DNA from: Doryteuthis pealeii
Lineage: Eukaryota > Mollusca > Cephalopoda > Myopsida > Loliginidae
DNA length: 64,000 nucleotides
Assembly: GCA_023376005.1 (NCBI GenBank)
Contig: CM042145.1
Coordinates: 20,333,052 to 20,397,051, forward strand
Direction of reading: 5' to 3'
Shown here: piece after piece, positions 58,249-64,000 of the stretch
Layout of the letters: each line of letters begins with the position of its first letter
Position numbering within the stretch: position 1 is the stretch's first letter
Made by a program: the position numbers and the translations under genes
Notes under the pieces: generated by a model
The model's database searches: none
What the model saw: the letters and a program-made list of their open reading frames with translations, nothing else
What the model was told of the DNA's origin: nothing

Positions 58249-58372
58249 GGTTTGTTTGGAATGGCTTTTTGCCGACAATTTTTGGGAGAATAAGTGCTTA
58301 ATTGGAGTCGTACCTAATTTTGAAAATTAATTAATTAATAATGAATTAGGCGGGAATACCTATTTAAATGTA
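58249..58372. repeat. 124-bp direct repeat R1 of the ribozyme element
   Basis: ACGGTTTGTTTGGAATGGCT, TTTTGCCGACAATTTTTGGG ... GCGGGAATACCTATTTAAA. An essentially identical copy lies at 58614-58737, in the same orientation. Confidence 0.93.
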
Positions 58373-58399
58373 AGGCTAAACAAATCGAGAAAAATCAAT

Positions 58400-58441
58400 C
58401 TATGTATGTACATTTCGGCCTATTAGGCCTCATCAGCAGAG
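58400..58441 (-). ncRNA. Hammerhead ribozyme motif, minus strand
   Basis: On the minus strand: stem I strand CTCTG, core CTGATGA, stem II GGCC-TAATA-GGCC, core GAA, stem III ATG-TA-CAT, the AUA cleavage triplet, then stem I strand CATAG. All conserved core bases and the G10.1-C11.1 pair are present; stem I has one mismatch. Cleavage would fall after the A at 58405. It lies 18 nt downstream of a tRNA-like head. Confidence 0.7.
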
Positions 58442-58459
58442 CTATAGATCGGAAGACCG

Positions 58460-58530
58460 CCCTGTGCGTGATTTGAAACCGGACTGCCAAGCTGACAGGC
58501 CGATCCCATAACCTCTACACCAAACGGACT
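58460..58530 (-). other. tRNA-like head preceding a hammerhead
   Basis: Minus strand: AGTCCGTTTGGTGTAGAGGT (A box), GGTTTCAAATCACGC (B box), about 70 bp in all, followed directly by GGGCGGTCTTCCGATC and the hammerhead. It differs from the heads of families A and B, so this may be a third tRNA-derived family. Confidence 0.6.
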
Positions 58531-58613
58531 TCTTAGATTTTACGATTTGTTTAGAGTAGGTTAATATTCCTCTTCTAGTGACTTTTATTACACGATGATA
58601 TGATAAGTTGTAA

Positions 58614-58737
58614 AACGGTTTGTTTGGAATGGCTTTTTGCCGACAATTTTTGGGAGAATAAGTGCTTAATTGGAGTCGTACCTAATTTTGAAAATTAATT
58701 AATTAATAATGAATTAGGCGGGAATACCTATTTAAAG
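58614..58737. repeat. 124-bp direct repeat R1, second copy
   Basis: Same sequence and orientation as 58249-58372; followed at once by GGGCGGTCTTCCGATC and the plus-strand hammerhead. Confidence 0.93.
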
Positions 58738-58757
58738 GGCGGTCTTCCGATCTATAG

Positions 58758-58799
58758 CTCTGCTGATGAGGCCTAATAGGCCGAAATGTACATACAGAG
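58758..58799 (+). ncRNA. Hammerhead ribozyme motif, plus strand, intact core
   Basis: Stem I CTCTG (58758-58762), core CTGATGA (58763-58769), stem II GGCC-TAATA-GGCC (58770-58782), core GAA (58783-58785), stem III ATG-TA-CAT (58786-58793), H17 = A (58794), then stem I CAGAG (58795-58799), a perfect 5-bp match. Every conserved hammerhead position is satisfied. The very short stem III is like those of hammerheads in Penelope-like elements and retrozymes, which often act as dimers. Activity is not shown. Confidence 0.75.
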
Positions 58800-58838
58800 A
58801 TTGATTTTTCTCAATTTGTTTAGCCTTACATTTATTAC

Positions 58839-59110
58839 AGTCCTGTTTATCTCATTATCGAGCTGCTTAGCTCCTGTGCGGCACACGTCTCGCCAACCCT
58901 GTCTGTTGGAGGCCAGATCTTGCACGCTTGAAGGTGTGATGTTACATTTCTTCAGCGTTGTCTTAACATGGTCTTTGAACCGCTTTTTGGGGGCTCCTGT
59001 TCTTCTCGTGCCATCTGTGAGTTCACTGGAAAGTAGTTTACGGGGGGGTCTGTCTGCAAGCATGCGGATGGTGTGACCACATCAATTGATCTTATATTTA
59101 CTCTGTACGA
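58839..59110 (-). pseudogene. LINE ORF2 C-terminus, copy 2
   Basis: Minus strand reads MLADRPPRKLLSSELTDGTR, RTGAPKKRFKDHVK, TTLKKCNITPSSVQDLASNR and QGWRDVCRTGAKQLDNEI before the duplication edge. The frame is intact here because the G-run is short (7), unlike copy 1. The zinc finger part is missing. Confidence 0.75.
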
Positions 59111-59148
59111 GGAAACGATACTCAACCAACCATCATTTTTCTATATTG

Positions 59149-59325
59149 GTTTGGTTTAACGGCCCATCAAAGGCCCTATTAACGTGGGACAACCCACGAA
59201 CCGAAACTCATGGGAGGCGGGTGCAAAAAATGCGTTGATTCCGTCGGCATTCCCCATCAAGGGGGCGCCCCAGATACCGGGCAATAAACCCAGTCCTGTC
59301 CCTTTAATTCGAGGGGGCAGGTGTA
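59149..59325 (+). mobile_element. Family D, in unit 2
   Basis: As in unit 1, with GACAACCCACGAACC and CCCCAGATACCGGGC variants. Confidence 0.65.
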
Positions 59326-59522
59326 CACACCGAGGCGAAATATCAAATATCATTTGAATGAAATTGTTTTGTGCTTTATGCGTTTTTCTTCAATTTTTTT
59401 AATCACATATTCCAATGTTCATAATATTTCTTTCAGAGGAAGTCTGAAATTGTTTTATCTCCGCCCTTTTTACCGCAACTTTCTATTTAATTATTGGAGA
59501 TCTGCCTGTTCTCTCTTTTACT

Positions 59523-59768
59523 GGACCATATCACCTTTAGGCACCCCTTTTTGATCTCGATTAAAAAAGGACATGTTTTTCATTTACACCGTCAATATCC
59601 GGTTGTTTGTTAGGGTTTAGGGTTAGGGTTTAGGGTTAGGGGTTAGTTTTATAATAAAAAGATATCTAAAAATCGTCTGTTAAGACAACCGGATATTAAC
59701 GGTGTAAATGAAAAACATGTCCTTTCTTAATCGAGATCAAAAAGGGGTGCCTAAAGGTCATATGGTCC
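59523..59768. mobile_element. MITE T2, copy 3 (duplicated insertion)
   Basis: Same ends, flanks (CTTTTACT both sides) and telomere-like loop as copy 2; one arm has ATATTAACGG for ATATTGACGG. Confidence 0.92.
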
Positions 59769-59858
59769 CTTTTACTTTCCATACATAACTCAATAATATA
59801 GTATTGTTATAGTATTTTCAATTTGAGGATCTTAAATTATAATTATATGAACTTTTAT

Positions 59859-60145
59859 GGAAGCGCGTGGTGTAATGGTTAAAGTCATGGGAAATGGACT
59901 CGTCGACCCAAGTTCAAATCCTGGATGTGGCAATTGCATTTCACTTAGCGCTAATACTCTTGGGAAAGGTATGAATCCTACTCTCTCTCCAGCTATGGAT
60001 AAATAGCAGGGCAGACTGGGCTCTTTAACCTTGGCTAGGTAACCAGTCTAGGAGAAGGAACACTCTTCAAAATTCAAACCAGTTAAGCTCCGCTTAAGAA
60101 ATTGACACTGTGTTACATCCTGCTCATGCGGAGGGGTTGGTATAT
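59859..60145 (+). mobile_element. SINE family B, in unit 2, with (AT)n tail
   Basis: Head GGAAGCGCGTGGTGTAATGG, end CATGCGGAGGGGTTGGTATA then (TA)n, the typical 3' tail of family B. Confidence 0.85.
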
Positions 60146-60308
60146 ATATATATGGTCTCTTTTTGTATTTCAATTCTGTGTCTCCGGTGTAGGTGCTTTT
60201 ATTATCGTCGTTATTGTTTTTAACGTTTGCTTTATATATTACATTGGGCATACCTATTCCATTATTGGCTAAGGTAATTAATATATAAAAGGATGTTCAT
60301 TATGTAAA

Positions 60309-60700
60309 CTAGTACAAAAAAAAAAACCCTCCGGGCGATGTAAAAATAAAATTTTGAAAACATATTGCCTGAGGGCTGGGAGTAAAAAATTCAATGTCAA
60401 CGAGTTTGTACCCTAAGTAAGTAAAATCATCAAATTCATTAAAGGATTAAAAAATAAAACAATTTGAAATGTAAACTTTAAATATGTATTAAAATAAAAC
60501 AAACTATATATAGATATATAATACCAGTCATGTATTTATTAAAACTTGTTTAAAAAAACCCAATGAAGACTGTCTAATGTTGCATGTTCAAATGTTGAGT
60601 GTATTATTTTGTTATGACGATTTTGGGTAATGTGACGTAAGCAGTGACGTAATTTTTGTTACAGACAAAAACCGGAAGCGAATCTCCATTATTAATAGAT
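60309..60700 (+). mobile_element. Family F, full copy
   Basis: Same start as 58040 but continuing through TTGCATGTTCAAATGTTGAG and GTTACAGACAAAAACCGG, parallel to 19123-19545. Confidence 0.75.
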
Positions 60701-61300
60701 ATTCGGGAGTGAGCAAATTGTTGAATAATAAAACAGAATTGGTATCTAAATATAGATATTTAAATAAATTCTGATTATGACAACTACCCTAAGATTAATA
60801 AGCCTCAAGGTGTAAAAAAAACAAAAACAAAAGAAAACAAAAAACTCTATTTGGTCAAAAAGTCATGCGGGCACGCCTTTGTGACGTAAACTACTTAGAA
60901 AAATGAATATTAAAGATAAGTCACTTGACACTATTTTCACTTATGCTGGTATATATATATATATATATATTATATATAATATATATATATATATAAATAT
61001 ACCAAACTTATTGGTAAATCCTCGCGGTGAGAAAAAACCCAGCAAATAGTTTGATTGTAAAAATATACTACCAAACATCAACCGGGAAGAAAAAATTTTT
61101 GGGAAAAAGAAAAGACCAAGATAATCGTACCAACAAAAAATAATCTATTAGTACAATATTTTGGCCAAAGAAAAACAATTTATATGCATATATATATATA
61201 ATATATATATATATTATATATATATGTATATATATATATATAGATATATATATTCATACAAAACCGCCAGGAGACTAAAGTTAATAAGTAAAAAGTCTCT

Positions 61301-61374
<74 letters not shown>

Positions 61375-61405
61375 CAAGTGCCGTTGACTTCATGTCCACG
61401 CTACC

Positions 61406-61454
<49 letters not shown>

Positions 61455-61480
61455 TATATATAAGAAATATATATTTTAGT
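60701..61480. other. AT-microsatellite-rich intergenic block
   Basis: (AT)n runs at 60952-60994, 61190-61255, 61336-61372 and 61412-61462; (CT)n at 61303-61335. No gene recognised. Confidence 0.8.
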
Positions 61481-61731
61481 ACATATTTATTTGAATGGAA
61501 ACAAGTCTGCTACCATTGGTTTCATGCTATCCAAAGTTCATTTTTTAAGCGGACCAATCCTCAGGCTGCGAAGGATTTTGTGAAAATGATAAAAATATGG
61601 TAAAATTTATTGTGCCTTTGTTTAACTGTATGCGTGTGTCACTTATTTGTTTACGTGTAATATAATAATAATAATAATAATAATAATATATATAATAATA
61701 ATAATATATATATATATATATATATATAAAA

Positions 61732-61931
61732 AAAATTTTGAAAAAACAAGTGTTCCAAAAATGGGATGAATTTAATTATCTATGTTTAAACATTTCGGTT
61801 ACATTGAACCTTCATCAGGATGTCTCTTCACCCCAAGAGACATCCTGATGAAGGTTCAATGTAACCGAAATGTTTAAACATAGATAATTAAATTCATCCC
61901 ATTTTTGGAACACTTGTTTTTTCAAAATTTT
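61732..61931. mobile_element. 200-bp perfect foldback with hammerhead-like cores, inside (AT)n
   Basis: Left and right arms (about 93 bp) are essentially perfect complements, meeting at CTCTTCACCCCAAGAG. On the plus strand: ATC, CTGATGA (61845-61851), an extra A, GGTT-CAATGT-AACC, GAA, ATGTTT-AAACAT, A, GAT. The minus strand carries the mirror copy. The core words are present but the extra A disturbs the first stem II pair and stem I is only 3 bp, so it may be inactive. (AT)n runs lie on both sides (61694-61728 and 61976-62004). Confidence 0.7.
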
Positions 61932-61968
61932 CTTTATATTGTCGGATTTATTTTCCTTATTTACTCCC

Positions 61969-62004
<36 letters not shown>

Positions 62005-62010
<6 letters not shown>

Positions 62011-62370
62011 GAATGTTTAAAAGATGGCTTCCAATTTTCACTTATCACCCACTACTCATAGTTTCACGTGTACGTTGACACCCTGCCCTGTGTTATGTAG
62101 CCCAAATTTGGTAGCTCTGTTTCAGCCCGTTTGTCATTCGTTTTAATATCTATACGTGAAATAAGTCTTGAAACAAACAATAATGCATCCTTGGAAAATG
62201 ACATAGCTGGCACAACACAAAGGAATGGATGCCCAAATGGGGCTAGCACACGACGCAACTGCCAAAATACTGTTGTCTATATATAGTGTGTTGTTAGGTG
62301 ACTAATATTTTGCCATAACATTTACGTGTGCTTGAATTCTGTCCTAGTTGCGGTCGGATCTTTAATAGCC
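62005..62370. other. Intergenic sequence, unassigned
   Basis: No recognised element; a short open stretch on the minus strand lacks domain similarity. Confidence 0.45.
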
Positions 62371-62377
62371 TGTTGGC

Positions 62378-62878
62378 TGGTTGGTTGGTTGGATTTTACG
62401 GCATGTCAACACTTGAGCTATATTGTGCCGAAGACGTTTTGTTTTATTGAGTCTTCAATTCAAACACATTTTTAAAACACATTTATTTCTAGTAATTGGT
62501 AATTTGCTTGAAGCATTGTTAAGTATGTTATAATATATTAGTAATTCGAAGGCAATACGATGCGTATAAAAAATAAAAACAAACAGTTTTTTTTTCGATC
62601 CTTTGAAATCGATAAGACAAAAAAACAACATCTTTTTGTTTTTATTTTTTATACGCATTGTATTGCCTTCAAATTACTAATATATTATAAAATTTATTTC
62701 TATTTAACCTATAGATGGAACTCTAACAGGTGCTGCCACTTCAGGTCAGAGTGGACCTGGGAATAATGGCAATAAAGTGGTACCCCACTTTCCCCATAGC
62801 CCCAGAATAGGAACTTCACTATTAGATGCAGTTTAACGTCATACCCAGGACATTAAGACCCTCAGCCACTGCCTTCTA

Positions 62879-62925
<47 letters not shown>

Positions 62926-63390
62926 AACCCCTCACACGAGCAGGATGTGACACAAGGTCAATTTCTTAAGCGGAGTTCAGCAGGTTTGAATTCAGAGTTT
63001 TCCTTCTCCTAGATCGGTTGCCTAACCAAGGTTAATGAACCCAGTCTGTCCTACTATTTACCATAGCTGGAGGGAGAGTAGGATTCATACCTTTCCCAAG
63101 AGTATTAGCGGTAAGTGAAATGTAATTAGCACATATATGATATAAAGAGTTTGTGGGTTTGTCATAAGAGCAATACGGTCGGGACAATCATATAGGTGAT
63201 AGGGCTTGATATGATCAACCGCTCATCTAGCCTAAGTAAGGGCCACGAGGATTCCGTCTTTAAGCATCACGGGTCGCCACCCAAGGCCAACGAGTTGCCC
63301 CATTGTGGGGGATTGTACCCTTCTGTAGAGGTGCAGTCAGCGTATTCTACGGCTCCAGGCGACAGGGCACTTTGACAGCCTGTATATTTG
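62378..63390 (-). mobile_element. Family C split by SINE B
   Basis: Reversed C: tail GTTGGTTGGATTTTACGGC at 62388, body CTATAGATGGAACTCTAAC to CACTGCCTTCTAGCA at 62879. It resumes at 63134 (CATATATGATATAAAGAG) through GGGTCGCCACCCAAGGCC to about 63390. An internal hairpin at 62550-62695 (ATGCGTATAAAAAATAAAAA facing its complement) is an extra insertion in the linker. Confidence 0.7.
62880..63133 (-). mobile_element. SINE family B with (AT)n tail nested in family C
   Basis: (AT)n at 62880-62922 is the reversed 3' tail, followed by CCAACCCCTCACACGAGC, GTTTGAATTCAGAGTTTTCC and CCTTTCCCAAGAGTATTAGC; the head is missing (5' truncation). Confidence 0.8.
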
Positions 63391-63400
63391 ATATCTATGT

Positions 63401-63645
63401 ATAAGTAAATGTAAAGTCGTCGGGGCGGCCTAATGTCGATATCAGCCATGCAACGAGGGAGTCTATCCCCCTTTTCACTAGCGCTAGACCAAGGAGATTA
63501 TTTTAGCGTCTGAGGTGGAGCACCACGCCTACCATCAGTTCCTTACTTTACCGCACAGATCCCCGTGCTACTCATACGCTGAGTTGGCGAGGGCGGGAAT
63601 CGAACTAGGAACCTTGTGCTTTCTAGCCGAACGCTCTACTGAGCT
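63401..63645 (-). mobile_element. SINE family A
   Basis: Reversed: GTAAAGTCGTCGGGGCGGCC, GGAGTCTATCCCCCTTTTC, CATACGCTGAGTTGGCGAG, GGGAATCGAACTAGG (B box) and GAACGCTCTACTGAG. Confidence 0.82.
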
Positions 63646-63707
63646 CTTTATTTGGGCATTTGTCATTGGTGGTTTTTATCCTATCCCGTTTTTTTTGTCT
63701 AAGATAA

Positions 63708-63942
63708 TCCTGGACGTGTTAATTGCATTTCACTTAGCGCTAATACCCCTGGGAAAGGTATGAATCCTACTCTCCCTCCAGCTATGTGTAAATAGTAGGG
63801 CAGACTGAGCTCTTTAACCTAGGTTAGGCAACCGGTCTTGGAGAAGGAAAACTCTGAATTCAAACCTGTTGAACTCCGCTTAAGTAATTGACCTCGTGTC
63901 ACACCCTGCTCGTGCGGAGGGGTTGGTAAATATATATATATG
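63708..63942 (+). mobile_element. SINE family B, head missing
   Basis: GGACGTGTTAATTGCATTTC, GCTAATACCCCTGGGAAAGG through GTGCGGAGGGGTTGGTAAAT and an (AT)n tail. Confidence 0.8.
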
Positions 63943-64000
63943 CAGGTCAGGCACAAGGCCGAGGCTCATGGGATGGTGGCTGTAAAAAGACTAAGCTCTT
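63943..64000 (+). mobile_element. Family D, partial at the window end
   Basis: CAGGTCAGGCACAAGGCC and GAGGCTCATGGGATGGTGG resemble the start of family D (reverse of 10140-10200); cut by the window edge. Confidence 0.45.

Larger units (their letters stand above)
58839..60511. repeat. Tandem duplication, unit 2
   Basis: Begins at CAGTCCTGTTTATC, matching 56567 on. It includes LINE, D, T2, SINE B and F in the same order as unit 1; the match ends where unit 1 meets the ribozyme element (F continues here to about 60700). Confidence 0.9.

Noticed and set aside
58446..58456. AGATCGGAAGA, an 11-base match to a common sequencing adapter
   Set aside because: The next base differs from the adapter, and the same sequence occurs inverted at 58742-58752 as part of the repeated ribozyme arm, so it is genomic.

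Overview
The window looks like nuclear DNA of an invertebrate animal: AT-rich, with consensus GT-AG introns of several kilobases, TTAGGG-type repeats and a very high load of short interspersed repeats. The tRNA-headed SINEs with long (AT)n tails and the mollusc-like repeat landscape suggest a cephalopod, most likely an octopus. That assignment is inference; no sequence search was possible.

Genes. (1) Positions 367-31768, + strand, hold the 3' two thirds of a kinesin-13 gene, best read as KIF24. Eight exons with compatible phases run from the P-loop through switch I, switch II and the motor end, then a 2.2-kb exon for a Ser/Thr/Pro-rich tail, then two short exons for a C-terminal helical segment. 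The 5' exons lie upstream of the window. The large tail exon contains an apparent 1-nt frameshift near an AAAA run at about 15286. (2) Positions 49477-51365, + strand, hold two exons of a secreted protein with two six-cysteine chitin-binding (peritrophin-A/CBM14) domains and a Thr-rich linker; it probably continues beyond 51365. No other host gene could be supported.

The rest is a dense, nested transposon landscape. Two tRNA-headed SINE families (here A and B) and a longer dispersed family (C) recur throughout. C ends in a tail shared with the 3' end of a LINE fragment at 30800-31250, which suggests a LINE-SINE partnership. Two foldback MITE families carry short telomere-like CCCTAA arrays between their arms: T1, three copies in the KIF24 introns, and T2, copies at 44061, 57261 and 59523. 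Clean 8-bp target duplications are visible for both. Other foldbacks include a 528-bp element at 33812-34339 and a hAT-like element at 41613-42358 that is nested in one C tail and contains another C copy.

The most unusual structure is at 58245-58838. It carries hammerhead-ribozyme cores on both strands, the minus one directly downstream of a tRNA-like head, and it sits exactly at the junction of a 1.7-kb tandem duplication (56567-58243 and 58839-60511). Degenerate hammerhead-like or Penelope-type foldback termini occur at 61732-61931 and 30000-33735, and possibly at 21392-21519. Satellites and low-complexity blocks include a 48-bp array (3410-3990), a 74-bp array (39240-39840), about 700 bp of GAA (44774-45479), a 29-bp array (47015-47390), a 32-bp array (53340-53890) and a 700-bp AT array (36700-37395).
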